Shown in pieces: positions 1-7,858 of a DNA stretch of 64,000 nt. The first letter of the stretch is position 1, and each line of letters opens with the position of its first letter. The notes beneath the pieces were generated by a model. The model ran no database searches. It was not told the origin of the DNA and saw only the letters and a program-made list of their open reading frames with translations. The position numbers and the translations under genes were made by a program. This stretch comes from CAVVUF01 sp963751425 (GTDB lineage: Bacteria > Chloroflexota > Anaerolineae > Anaerolineales > UBA4823), in the NCBI GenBank assembly GCA_963751425.1, contig CAVVUF010000002.1, forward strand, positions 124,001-188,000, read 5' to 3'.

Positions 1-121
1 AACGCGTCAGCCCTTCACAGCGGATGGCTGCATCCCCGTTGCGCTTCGGCAGCGGCATGTCCTCAACCAACTCATGTTGAGCTGGCAGCGTGGGGTTGTT
101 TTCGCCTGACAAAGTCTTCAT
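1..121 (-). CDS. ABC transporter ATP-binding protein, N-terminal fragment (YxlF-like), cut by window edge
   Basis: The first 40 codons of a leftward gene run off the window start. The ATG at 121-119 overlaps the stop of the upstream PLDc_N gene (ATGA), the usual sign of translational coupling. The peptide begins MKTLSGENNP and reaches AAIRCEGLTR, which matches the opening beta strand of ABC ATPases just before Walker A. In Bacillus a PLDc_N protein (YxlE) is encoded next to an ABC ATPase (YxlF) and permease (YxlG), so an efflux or bacteriocin-type ABC system is the likely identity. No catalytic motif lies inside the window, so the call rests on the short N-terminus plus context. Confidence 0.6.
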   Translation of the reverse strand, partial: MKTLSGENNPTLPAQHELVEDMPLPKRNGDAAIRCEGLTR

Positions 122-324
122 TCTTCCTTCCGACCGAAGATAAAGTAGATAATTGGGCCAAGGATCTCTCCGAAGAGGATGATCAGCGCCCAAACCCATT
201 TCGGGCCGCGCGTCTTGGGCTGCCGGATCAGGTCGACGAAGGCTGCGATCATCAGCCCGAGCTGGATCAGTAGGATGGGGATGAGCAGGGGAATAAGCTT
301 TGCAAGATCAGGAGTATTTTCCAT
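118..324 (-). CDS. PLDc_N domain small membrane protein (YxlE-like)
   Basis: A 68-residue protein with two hydrophobic segments (about residues 9-33 and 43-63) separated by a basic loop, RQPKTRGPKWVW. It ends in GPIIYFIFGRKEE, the hallmark of the phospholipase D N-terminal (PLDc_N) family of two-helix membrane proteins. In Bacillus YxlE these accompany an ABC transporter and a sigma/anti-sigma system and act as negative regulators; catalytic activity is not expected. The gene starts 3 bp after the ArsR-like regulator stops and overlaps the next ABC ATPase gene by 4 bp, so the three form one operon. Confidence 0.75.
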   Translation of the reverse strand: MENTPDLAKLIPLLIPILLIQLGLMIAAFVDLIRQPKTRGPKWVWALIILFGEILGPIIYFIFGRKEE

Positions 325-327
325 TTT

Positions 328-873
328 TTAGTCTTCCTTTCCAGAGAACGGGTGAGAGATGATTGCCAGCTTGCGCCTGCGCCGCCCGGGTGCAGGCGGA
401 TTGCTGGCTACATCCTTGATAGCCTCGGTAAATTTTTGCAGGAACAGGCCCATTTCTTCAGAGGTCGCGTAAAAGGCGGTTTCTGTATAGCCGGTCTGGT
501 CTGCCAGAAAATCAAGTTTTTCTGAGGTTGAATCCAGGTAGTCGGCATATCCTTTCAACAGCGAGGCCACATAGGCATTAAAGTAATGCAGATGCTGTTC
601 TTTGGATATGCCGGAAATATCCTCCATAGACAGGTGGGGAGCCTGGGCTAATTGATAGCGTTTCTCCTGAATGCCGCGCACCTGGCGGGTTTCGGCAACT
701 ACCACCATCCCGCCATCCAGGAGCATTTTTAGGTGCCGGTAAAGGGAGGGTTGGGAAACCGCTGGCAGAACTTCAGCAATCTCCTGGGTCGTACGCGGTT
801 TTTCAGCCAACGACTGCAAGATCTGCAAGCGCACCGGGTGGATCACCAGGTCAGCTTTGGAAATATTCGGCAT
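328..873 (-). CDS. ArsR-type winged-helix transcriptional regulator
   Basis: The winged helix-turn-helix covers about residues 5-75 (VIHPVRLQILQSL, then TTQEIAEVLP and SQPSLYRHLKML), followed by a helical C-terminal half of unknown ligand specificity and a basic patch, PGRRRRKLA. I place the start at the ATG at 873 because GGAG sits 6 nt upstream; in-frame ATGs at 885 and 927 would add a hydrophobic, low-quality N-terminus overlapping the promoter. It heads the operon with the PLDc_N and ABC ATPase genes and probably controls it. The inverted repeat over its own -10 box suggests autoregulation. Confidence 0.8.
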   Translation of the reverse strand: MPNISKADLVIHPVRLQILQSLAEKPRTTQEIAEVLPAVSQPSLYRHLKMLLDGGMVVVAETRQVRGIQEKRYQLAQAPHLSMEDISGISKEQHLHYFNAYVASLLKGYADYLDSTSEKLDFLADQTGYTETAFYATSEEMGLFLQKFTEAIKDVASNPPAPGRRRRKLAIISHPFSGKED

Positions 874-894
874 ACATCTCTCCATTATCGTTAT

Positions 895-943
895 TGATAT
901 TGTTGTTATTATCAATAATAATAACAATCACTGATTTTGTCAA
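895..943 (-). promoter_or_regulatory. Promoter and AT-rich inverted-repeat operator of the ArsR-like operon
   Basis: On the minus strand TTGACA (943-938) is followed after 17 nt by TATTAT (920-915). The -10 lies inside an imperfect palindrome spanning 895-930, with arms TGATATTGTTGTTATTAT and ATAATAATAACAATCA. Such a dyad over the -10 just upstream of an ArsR-family gene fits an autoregulatory operator. Binding by this protein is inferred. Confidence 0.6.
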
Positions 944-966
944 GAGGTCTTAATGGGGATGGATGG

Positions 967-1743
967 TTATTTCCGATGCGTAAAACATAACCCTGACCAG
1001 GTCTGATCGATCGAGCAGATCTTGAAATCGACCAAACCGCTCTGCAAGCCGGTTTCTCGCACGCGCTGCTGGTTCAAATCAGTTTGAATGCCGGAGACCT
1101 TCTTTGGCCAGGCAATCCACACGAAGCGGAAGTCCTGGCGTTGAGAGATCGCCTTAATATCTCGCTCCAGTTCCTGGCTAGAACGCATAAACCATAAGAT
1201 CAATTCACCCGGAAGCGCCTCTCCTTCATTGATAGAAACGTTTTCGGGAAGCTCTCCAAGGAGTTGGGTAAAATTTTGCGGAGCCCTTACCAGCAGTACC
1301 GCCATGCCTGGGCGGATGCCCAGCTTTTTGGGCAATGTTTGCCCGGCATAAGCGTCGAAAAGGGATTTGGGCGCTGTGGGATTAGGCGGGGGATGGGCGA
1401 TGGCTTGTTTCAGCGAGCCAGGAATGGAATCCCAATCAGAATAAACTGCATCAGGAAGCAGCTCCTGGATGCGCCTCACTTTTTGCGGATCCCCTTCAAC
1501 AAACACCAGGGGGATGAGGCGGGTGGTTTTTGAATGCCTGATCGCCATGGCGATCTCGCGCCCGCGTGAAGGGAGGCGTGAAAGGTCGATCACCACGGCG
1601 GCCGGGGGGGCTTCTCGCCAGGCTTTCAAAAATTCCAATCCTGCCAGCGGATCGTAGTTTACGGTATAACCGGCTGTTTCAAGCAGCTTGGCGCGCTGCG
1701 CAGCCTCGGCGGCATTCCAATGAACCAGCTTAATCCACGACAT
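967..1743 (-). CDS. Receiver-like domain fused to DUF3052 protein
   Basis: A 258-residue protein. Residues 1 to about 120 look like a CheY-type receiver fold (strand WIKLVHWN, then AAVVIDLSRLPSRGREIAMAIR, then IPLVFVEGD). The usual acidic pocket is absent, and whether the Asp of VVIDLSR can be phosphorylated is unclear. Residues about 135-258 match DUF3052: KLGIRPGMAVLLVRAP, LILWFMRSSQELE, then FVWIAWPKKVSGIQTDL and ETGLQSGLVDFKICSIDQTW. The DUF3052 function is not known to me. The gene stands alone, with the ArsR operon downstream on the same strand. Confidence 0.65.
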   Translation of the reverse strand: MSWIKLVHWNAAEAAQRAKLLETAGYTVNYDPLAGLEFLKAWREAPPAAVVIDLSRLPSRGREIAMAIRHSKTTRLIPLVFVEGDPQKVRRIQELLPDAVYSDWDSIPGSLKQAIAHPPPNPTAPKSLFDAYAGQTLPKKLGIRPGMAVLLVRAPQNFTQLLGELPENVSINEGEALPGELILWFMRSSQELERDIKAISQRQDFRFVWIAWPKKVSGIQTDLNQQRVRETGLQSGLVDFKICSIDQTWSGLCFTHRK

Positions 1744-1833
1744 CGCTTTACCTCTGAGTTACGATTATACCCTCCAGCTCAACAAGCCAGATTGTTATCA
1801 CACATCCACATCTACGTGAAAAATGACCCAAAA

Positions 1834-1851
1834 ATACGTACAACTACGTAT
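1834..1851. promoter_or_regulatory. Perfect inverted repeat ATACGTA-caac-TACGTAT upstream of the secreted repeat protein
   Basis: Two 7-bp perfect arms separated by 4 bp lie 82 bp before the start codon at 1933. Symmetry and position suggest a dimeric activator or repressor site. A LuxR/NarL-type regulator is one possibility. No cognate regulator is identified. The gap 1744-1932 shows nothing else clear. Confidence 0.4.
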
Positions 1852-1932
1852 CGCCTTTGTGTCCTATTAACGCTAAAATGTTGGCATCAATAAAAGTCAT
1901 TATCTAGAAAAGTAAAGAAAAAAGGAGCACAA

Positions 1933-2355
1933 ATGATTTTACGGAAATCCATAAACACCTTCATCCTGTTTGTTTTCTGCATTGGTTTATTGGGCGCGCT
2001 TGCCCTTTGGGTAGGAGCCGCCGCCTCTCCATCTTACAATGTGGGGCTGACATCACCGGGGGCTAACTACCCGTCTGGAAAAGATGTGCAGCCTTGTGTG
2101 GGATGGAATTCCTTCAGCTTTGTCTTTCCACCCTCGAAGGAACCGGTAGTCCAACCCAATGTGGGCTGGAATTCTTTCAGTTGGATCAAACCCACAGAAG
2201 ACGAACCCCAAGTGGGTTGGAACTCCTTCAGCTTTGTCTTCCCACCTGCGAAGGAACCCGTAGTCGGACCAAATGTAGGCTGGAATTCCTTCAGCTTTGT
2301 CTTCCCACCTGCGAAGGAACCGGTAGTCCAACCCTATGTGGGCTGGAACTCATAA
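1933..2355 (+). CDS. Small secreted protein of tandem VGWNSFS repeats
   Basis: A 140-residue protein with a strong ribosome site (AAAGGAG, 6 nt before ATG). Residues 1-32 form a signal peptide (basic IRKSIN-like start, hydrophobic FILFVFCIGLLGALALWVG, then AAASPS). From about residue 55 to the end there are five VGWNS units, three carrying FSFVFPP(A/S)KEPVV and one the variant FSWIKPTEDEPQ. The last unit ends directly at the stop. I recognise no family. Regular Trp, Phe and Pro spacing suggests an extended surface or matrix polymer, or a ligand-binding repeat. A terminator 35 bp downstream shows it is a one-gene transcript. Confidence 0.7.
   Translation: MILRKSINTFILFVFCIGLLGALALWVGAAASPSYNVGLTSPGANYPSGKDVQPCVGWNSFSFVFPPSKEPVVQPNVGWNSFSWIKPTEDEPQVGWNSFSFVFPPAKEPVVGPNVGWNSFSFVFPPAKEPVVQPYVGWNS
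2096..2355 (+). repeat. Tandem coding repeats encoding VGWNS-type units
   Basis: Five in-frame copies of a unit beginning VGWNS occur. The copies starting near 2098, 2215 and 2275 are almost identical in DNA (CCTTCAGCTTTGTCTT followed by CCACC), which points to recent duplication. One unit near 2158 has diverged and is shorter. Confidence 0.75.
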
Positions 2356-2389
2356 GTAAAGCAATCAGAGCGTCGAAATTTTTCTCCTC

Positions 2390-2427
2390 AAACCATCACC
2401 CAGTGGAGGCTGGGTGATGGTTTTGGT
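2390..2427 (+). terminator. Rho-independent terminator after the repeat-protein gene
   Basis: A perfect 14-bp stem (AAACCATCACCCAG / CTGGGTGATGGTTT) closes a 6-nt loop and ends in a short T run. It isolates the secreted repeat gene from mntH downstream. Confidence 0.85.
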
Positions 2428-2575
2428 TAAGGACCTGTAAATTTCTATGGATTTGCTCTCACATAACCATTTATATAGAACAAATATTTACCTCTCTCGA
2501 CAGCTAAGAGAAAATCACCTAAAATTATCTGGGTTTAATCCTTATCTTTTGTTTTTGAAAAGGCTTAGATGGGAC

Positions 2576-3883
2576 ATGAAATCATCTTCTGAACCCAAAA
2601 AACCTCAAACGGGCGATTCTAAAACCATTCAAGCAGCCAGCGATGTCCTTTCTGGCCGCGGCAAGAAGAACCGTTTTGCAAAGCTGCTTCCCTTCTTAGG
2701 CCCGGCCTTCATTGCTAGTGTGGCATACATGGATCCTGGAAACTTTGCTACCAATATCCAGGCCGGCGCTCAATTCGGTTATCTACTTTTATGGGTGATC
2801 GTTGGCAGCAATTTGATGGCGATGCTAATCCAGGCGCTCTCGGCCAAGCTGGGGATCGCCACGGGGTTGAACCTGGCTGAACACTGCCGCAATCAATTTT
2901 CTCGCCCGGTCGTCGTTTCAATGTGGGTCTTGAATGAGCTGGTGGCTATGGCAACCGACCTGGCCGAATTTCTGGGGGCAGCCGTAGGATTCAACCTACT
3001 GTTCGGTATTCCTCTCTGGCTGGCAGGCATCCTCACGGCCATCGCTACTTTCTTGATCCTGGGCCTGGAACGGTATGGGTTCCGACCTTTAGAGGCAGTG
3101 ATTACAGCTTTAGTGGGAGTGGTATCAGTCAGCTATCTCATCGAAACGATCCTGGATAAACCGCAGTGGAGCCAGGTTCTTTACCATGCCGTCGTTCCGC
3201 AGTTCCAGGGTCCCGCAAGTGTTGTACTGGCTGCAGGGATTTTGGGGGCCACGGTCATGCCGCATGCAATCTTCCTGCACTCAGCCCTCACCCAGAACCG
3301 GATCGTTGTCCGTGAACCAGGTATGCTGAAAAGGCTTTTCCGCTTTGAGATCCTGGATGTGTTGATTGCTATGGGAATGGCCAGCCTGATCAACGCTGCA
3401 ATGCTGATCATGGCTGCCTCAACTTTCCATGTCCAGGGACAAACGGATGTCGGGACTCTCGAAGAAGCATACCGCACCCTGGAACCGTTATTGGGGAAAG
3501 CAGCCTCCTGGTTTTTTGCTATTTCGCTTTTAGCTGCGGGTTTATCTTCGGCCTCTGTCGGCACAATGGCTGGCCAGGTGATCATGCAGGGCTTTTTGCA
3601 CCGGCATATCGCTCCCTGGCTGCGCCGTTTGATAACCATAATACCCTCTCTCATCGTGATCATGATCGGCCTGGATCCCACCCGAACCCTGGTTATCAGT
3701 CAAGTCGTGCTCAGCTTCGGCCTGCCATTCGCTATTATTCCTTTGGTGATGTTCACCCGGCGGAAAGATCTCATGGGGGTGTTGGTCAACGGTAAGATCA
3801 CTACTTTCCTGGCCAGCCTGTCAGCAGCGCTGATCATTGTCATGAATATTTACCTGCTGTACCAAATATTTTTCGGAGGGTAA
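2576..3883 (+). CDS. mntH: NRAMP-family divalent metal transporter (MntH)
   Basis: Proton-coupled Mn2+/Fe2+ uptake carrier of the inner membrane, 435 residues, with about eleven hydrophobic segments. The metal-site signature of helix 1 is intact (AYMDPGNFATNI), as is the helix 6 MPH motif (GATVMPHAIFLHSAL). The ATG at 2576 gives the family length; an upstream in-frame start at 2447 would add 43 unconserved residues. No Mn riboswitch or clear MntR box was recognised in 2428-2575. The universal stress protein gene starts 3 bp after the stop with its GGAGG inside the mntH tail, so the two are co-translated. MntH-UspA pairing is common in bacteria. Confidence 0.92.
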   Translation: MKSSSEPKKPQTGDSKTIQAASDVLSGRGKKNRFAKLLPFLGPAFIASVAYMDPGNFATNIQAGAQFGYLLLWVIVGSNLMAMLIQALSAKLGIATGLNLAEHCRNQFSRPVVVSMWVLNELVAMATDLAEFLGAAVGFNLLFGIPLWLAGILTAIATFLILGLERYGFRPLEAVITALVGVVSVSYLIETILDKPQWSQVLYHAVVPQFQGPASVVLAAGILGATVMPHAIFLHSALTQNRIVVREPGMLKRLFRFEILDVLIAMGMASLINAAMLIMAASTFHVQGQTDVGTLEEAYRTLEPLLGKAASWFFAISLLAAGLSSASVGTMAGQVIMQGFLHRHIAPWLRRLITIIPSLIVIMIGLDPTRTLVISQVVLSFGLPFAIIPLVMFTRRKDLMGVLVNGKITTFLASLSAALIIVMNIYLLYQIFFGG

Positions 3884-3886
3884 AAA

Positions 3887-4789
3887 ATGTTCAAACACTT
3901 ACTGGTTCCTTTAGATGGCTCTACCCTGGCCGAAACAGCCCTACCGGAGGCAGCCTATCTTTCTCAGGCACTAAATGCCTCAGTTACCTTGATCCATATC
4001 ATCGAGCGGAATGCTCCCAAGGAAATCCATTCCGACCGCCACTTAACAGATTCCGATGAAGCTTTCAGCTATCTTGAAGATATTGCTGGAAAATCATTCC
4101 CGGATAAGCGTTCTGTAAAAACCCATGTCCATACCACCCAGGAAAGTAATGTGGCGCGCAGCATCGTTGAGCATGCCCTGGAATTCATTCCAGACCTGGT
4201 AATCTTGTGTTCTCACGGCCGCGGCGGGATGCGTGACGTGATCACGGGAAGCATCGCCCAACAGGTGATTGCTTTTGGAGAAACACCAGTCCTGCTGATC
4301 CGGCCTGGAGAAAAGCCCTTCCCAAGTATTCCAATTCAAAAAATTCTCATCCCGCTGGACGGCAACGCCGAACACGAGCAAGGTATCGCGGTGGCTGTAG
4401 GATTAGCGCAGTCTTTGCAAGCAAGCCTGCACTTATTGACGGCTGTTCCCACCCCCCAGACCTTGCGAGGCGAGCAAGCTGCCACCGGCCGGTTGCTTCC
4501 GGGAGCCACTGCCGCAATGCTCGACCTGGCTGAGCAGGGCGCTGAAGAGTATTTACGCCGCCAGATGGATCAATTGAAGGATGTCCAAATCCAACTTTCT
4601 GCTGAAGTCGCCCGCGGCGACCCGGCTGCGGTTATTGTCGATGCCGCTAATCACCTCAACGCTAATCTCATCATCTTGGGAACGCATGGAAAAACCGGGA
4701 CAGATGCCTTTTGGTCCGGCAGCACCACTCCAAAGATCCCAGGGCGCACTCGCATACCACTTCTACTAGTGCCAGTTCAAAGAAAGTGA
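3887..4789 (+). CDS. Two-domain universal stress protein (UspA family)
   Basis: Two tandem Usp folds. Domain 1 (residues 1-142) starts FKHLLVPLDGSTLAETALPEA and ends with the nucleotide-binding signature CSHGRGGMRDVITGS. Domain 2 (about 150-300) starts IQKILIPLDGNAEHEQ and ends LGTHGKTGTDAFWSGSTTPK. The GxxG-x9-GS ATP-binding pattern is complete in domain 1 and nearly so in domain 2. Likely a cytoplasmic ATP-binding stress protein. Tight coupling to mntH suggests it modulates or senses metal transport. The next gene begins at the base after its stop. Confidence 0.9.
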   Translation: MFKHLLVPLDGSTLAETALPEAAYLSQALNASVTLIHIIERNAPKEIHSDRHLTDSDEAFSYLEDIAGKSFPDKRSVKTHVHTTQESNVARSIVEHALEFIPDLVILCSHGRGGMRDVITGSIAQQVIAFGETPVLLIRPGEKPFPSIPIQKILIPLDGNAEHEQGIAVAVGLAQSLQASLHLLTAVPTPQTLRGEQAATGRLLPGATAAMLDLAEQGAEEYLRRQMDQLKDVQIQLSAEVARGDPAAVIVDAANHLNANLIILGTHGKTGTDAFWSGSTTPKIPGRTRIPLLLVPVQRK

Positions 4790-7339
4790 ATGTCGATGTC
4801 CAAACCGATTCTCTATCTCCACATCAACAACCACTTCGATCCCATGTGGCGGCGCTGCTGGGATAGACGCTTCACCTATAGAGGAGAAACGTTCATCTCT
4901 TACGCCGACCTGGAAGAATACTACCTTCTGGATAACCTGGAGCTGGCACGCCAGCGGCCAGAGTATAAATTCGAGGCTGAATTTACGCTGGTGGTGCAGA
5001 AGTTCCTGGAGCGCCATCCGGAATTGCTCGAAGAGCTGCAAAAGCTTTCCAAAGCCGGGCGCTTTGCAGTGACCGGGGGCGGGCAGGTGATTGTCGATGG
5101 GAATATGACCCTGGGTGAGAGCCTGGTGCGCAATTATCTGCTTGGGCTGCTGTGGGTTGAGGAATTTTTTGGGCAAAAGACGCGCCTGGCTGTACGCAAT
5201 GATGCTTTTGGCAACTCAGCGCAGCTCCCTCAAATCCTGCGCGGCTGCGAAATCGAATGGGCAACCGGGATGAGCTACTCGATACCTTCAGGACGCTACT
5301 GGCGTGGTTTGGACGGCAGCGTGGTTCTGCATGCTCCCCTACCATCTGCTGGCAGCGGCGGTGGGAATACCAAGTATGCACCCTGCCCCAATTGCGAAGG
5401 ATCAGGGGTCAACTGCCCGCGCTGCCAGGGGCGCGGCATCGATGCTTCGGAGCGCGCCTGGCTGCCCAGATCGATTGACCCGCAAGCCTTTAAAGAGCTG
5501 GGTTGTGCCAGGATCATGATGGGGCCGGAGGAGCTGCTGCCCAACCCAGAGCTGATCACCTGGGCTCAAGCGATGAGCCGAGATTACGATGTCCGCTTTG
5601 CGCTGGAAGAAGAGGCCCTGCCTCACCTGCAGACCTGGCTTGAAAACTTGGATCATCCTGCCCTAGAGCAGGTGCACCCATCGGTTGAGCTGAATCCCAA
5701 TAATTCGGGTGTATTGGTTTCGCGGATCAAGACCAAGCAATCTGTGCGCCGCAGAGAATATGCCCTGTTGAATACCGAATTTCTGGCTGTGCAAGCTGCT
5801 TTGCTGGGAGGCAGCACTTACCCGCGGGCTGAGATTGGGCAAGCCTGGCAGAAGCTGCTCTTCACCATGTTCCATGATGCCATTACCGCCACGCATGTAG
5901 ACCCTGCTTATGAAGAGTTGGTGGAAACCGGGGTACAAATCGATACAGCGACCGATGCCTTACGCAAGGCGGCCCTCGAAAAATTGGTGACCAAGGAACC
6001 AGGCCTGGTTTCAATCATCAATCCCGGAAGCTCGAAAACCACGCAGGTGGTAACCGCCTGGCTGCCTGGGAACTTCAAACAGGTGGGGTTGGTAGACGAA
6101 CAAAACCACCCCGCTAAGATTCTTGAGACCGAATCTATAGGTGAGCAAACCAGGATTGTCTTCATTGCAGAGGATATACCCGCCCTCTCAGGGCGTGCTT
6201 ACCGGCTGGCTCAAGCACATCCCATTCGAAAAGATGTGACACAACCAGTGGAAACCCGGATCGAAAATGATCGTTTTTCTGTGGAAGCGGATGAGCATGG
6301 CCTCCAATCGGTCTTTGATAAAGTTTTAGGCAAGTTCATCCTGCAAAATGGAGAATATCGTCCAGCAGAGCTGGTCTTGGAGCACGATGAAGGCTCACCC
6401 TGGGCGACGCTGCACCCTGACCAAAGCCGCTTGCCGTTATCTGCGTATACCCACCTCGAGGCAGTTGAGAAAAGCGACCACTTCCAGCGCCTGGTTTATG
6501 AAATTGCTTCTCCCTTCCGGGCTGGGTATGTCAGCTACGGGCTGCAAGCCCGGTTAGAGGTTCAATTAACCGAGGGGATTCAGCGTCTGGATTTTAAACT
6601 GCATGTCTCTTGGGATACCTTCAACCACCGCTTGCGGGTGGCGATGCCCGTACCGGCTGTGGGGAAGCCTATCTATGGAATCCCGTATGGAATGCTAGAG
6701 CGACAGCCTTATCCGCCGCGCTTCGACTGGACCGGTGCAAACGGTGATTGGCCGGCGGTGAATTGGGCTGGAGTAGAAACACCCTCGATGAGCGTGGCTC
6801 TGCTCAACAAAGGCTTGCCTTCTTACCGGGTTGAAACCAAGGACACAGGCGTATCGGTGATCCTGCTCTCTGTGCTGCGCAGCCCGGCGATTCCCACCTA
6901 CCTGCACGAGCCTGAGTTTTACACCATGACAGATTACGACGGCATGCGCGACGCCGGCGAGCACGATTTTGAGATTGCAGTGACTGCCTACATGCAGCCC
7001 TTTACAGATAGCCAGGTTGTCAGCGAGGCTGAAAGCTACAATTCCGGCTTGCTGGCTGTGCCGGGAGCTGTTCGATTGACTGCCATGCCCCTGGTGCACT
7101 CGGACTGTGCCCGCCTGGCAGCGGTCAAGTGGGCAGAGAAGGAACCAGCCGTAATCCTGCGCCTGTGCGAATTTCGCGGCAAGGGTGGTGCGGTCGAAAT
7201 TGAGCTGCCCGCCTGGGTAAAGCATGCCTGGCAGGTAAACCTGCTTGAACGGGAAGATGAAGCGTTACCGGTTGAAAATCAAGCTGTGAAGCTGAACCTG
7301 CGTCCCTGGGAGATAGCTACACTAAAACTGAACCTTTAA
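4790..7339 (+). CDS. Glycoside hydrolase family 38 (alpha-mannosidase-like) with an inserted Cys-rich knuckle
   Basis: An 849-residue enzyme predicted to hydrolyse alpha-mannosides. The GH38 Zn site is visible: HFDPMW (H15, D17), nucleophile D138 in RNDAFGNSAQLPQIL, and FHDAITATHVDP further on. A C-terminal beta-sandwich region follows from about residue 430. Unusually, residues 199-216 hold two CxxCxGxG units (CPNCEGSG and CPRCQGRG) like the DnaJ zinc knuckle, between the nucleophile region and the rest of the catalytic domain. There is no signal peptide, so a cytoplasmic location is inferred. It begins one base after uspA, so it is probably co-transcribed, although the functional link is unclear. 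A second ATG at 4796 is possible. Confidence 0.85.
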   Translation: MSMSKPILYLHINNHFDPMWRRCWDRRFTYRGETFISYADLEEYYLLDNLELARQRPEYKFEAEFTLVVQKFLERHPELLEELQKLSKAGRFAVTGGGQVIVDGNMTLGESLVRNYLLGLLWVEEFFGQKTRLAVRNDAFGNSAQLPQILRGCEIEWATGMSYSIPSGRYWRGLDGSVVLHAPLPSAGSGGGNTKYAPCPNCEGSGVNCPRCQGRGIDASERAWLPRSIDPQAFKELGCARIMMGPEELLPNPELITWAQAMSRDYDVRFALEEEALPHLQTWLENLDHPALEQVHPSVELNPNNSGVLVSRIKTKQSVRRREYALLNTEFLAVQAALLGGSTYPRAEIGQAWQKLLFTMFHDAITATHVDPAYEELVETGVQIDTATDALRKAALEKLVTKEPGLVSIINPGSSKTTQVVTAWLPGNFKQVGLVDEQNHPAKILETESIGEQTRIVFIAEDIPALSGRAYRLAQAHPIRKDVTQPVETRIENDRFSVEADEHGLQSVFDKVLGKFILQNGEYRPAELVLEHDEGSPWATLHPDQSRLPLSAYTHLEAVEKSDHFQRLVYEIASPFRAGYVSYGLQARLEVQLTEGIQRLDFKLHVSWDTFNHRLRVAMPVPAVGKPIYGIPYGMLERQPYPPRFDWTGANGDWPAVNWAGVETPSMSVALLNKGLPSYRVETKDTGVSVILLSVLRSPAIPTYLHEPEFYTMTDYDGMRDAGEHDFEIAVTAYMQPFTDSQVVSEAESYNSGLLAVPGAVRLTAMPLVHSDCARLAAVKWAEKEPAVILRLCEFRGKGGAVEIELPAWVKHAWQVNLLEREDEALPVENQAVKLNLRPWEIATLKLNL

Positions 7340-7824
7340 GGTTCAATCGTGAATTCGTTTGAATAAACGGGTTTCTTCGTGATCCCCACGTAATAAAGGA
7401 TCCGGAACCTTTCAACCTGCTCCAGGCGGAGTGCCGCTAAGTTCGTGAGCTCCAACGCAAACGATCCTTTGGCTGGCAGCGTGTGTACGATGTAATCCCC
7501 TTTGTAAACTCTGTTGCCAAATAGGGGTTCAATACTGGGACAAAAGCCAATTGCAACCTGCCATTGTCCATTCACATCCTTCTCAACCGCGGTTGGGAAA
7601 TTGCCTAATGCACAGAATTGGTGACAATAGATGTCAATGGCATTCTTACCCTGGTTTTGAATGCTGACCTGGATGGTATCGTCGAATGAGTAGGCTTGCC
7701 TGTCTGTAGAAATTGAGATCAGGGCCGCATCCTGATTGAACCGCCAGGATAGAAAAACCAGGCCAACCCCTAGAAAAAAGATGGCGATCAAAATACCCAG
7801 CAAGATTCTTAACTTTATATGCAC
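7336..7824 (-). CDS. Membrane-anchored hypothetical protein with Ig-like domain
   Basis: 162 residues. Positions 5-28 form one uncleaved signal anchor (LRILLGILIAIFFLGVGLVFL). The remainder is a beta-rich extracellular domain with ISTDRQAYSFDDTIQVSIQNQG, typical of BsuPI- or Ig-like folds that open with the phrase 'natural affinity of the fold for S.D...Y.-D.I.V'. Three cysteines (in YCHQFC and GFCPS) may form disulfides. Its stop overlaps the GH38 stop by 4 bp in convergent orientation, and it lies 34 bp after the nucleotidyltransferase operon. Function unknown. Confidence 0.6.
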   Translation of the reverse strand: MHIKLRILLGILIAIFFLGVGLVFLSWRFNQDAALISISTDRQAYSFDDTIQVSIQNQGKNAIDIYCHQFCALGNFPTAVEKDVNGQWQVAIGFCPSIEPLFGNRVYKGDYIVHTLPAKGSFALELTNLAALRLEQVERFRILYYVGITKKPVYSNEFTIEP

Positions 7825-7858
7825 AGGATGATCCCACCTGAAAAGAAATCGATTTTGA

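Noticed and set aside
2428..2575. yybP-ykoY Mn riboswitch or MntR box before mntH
   Set aside because: I could not find the conserved paired loops of the riboswitch or a convincing MntR dyad in this stretch.
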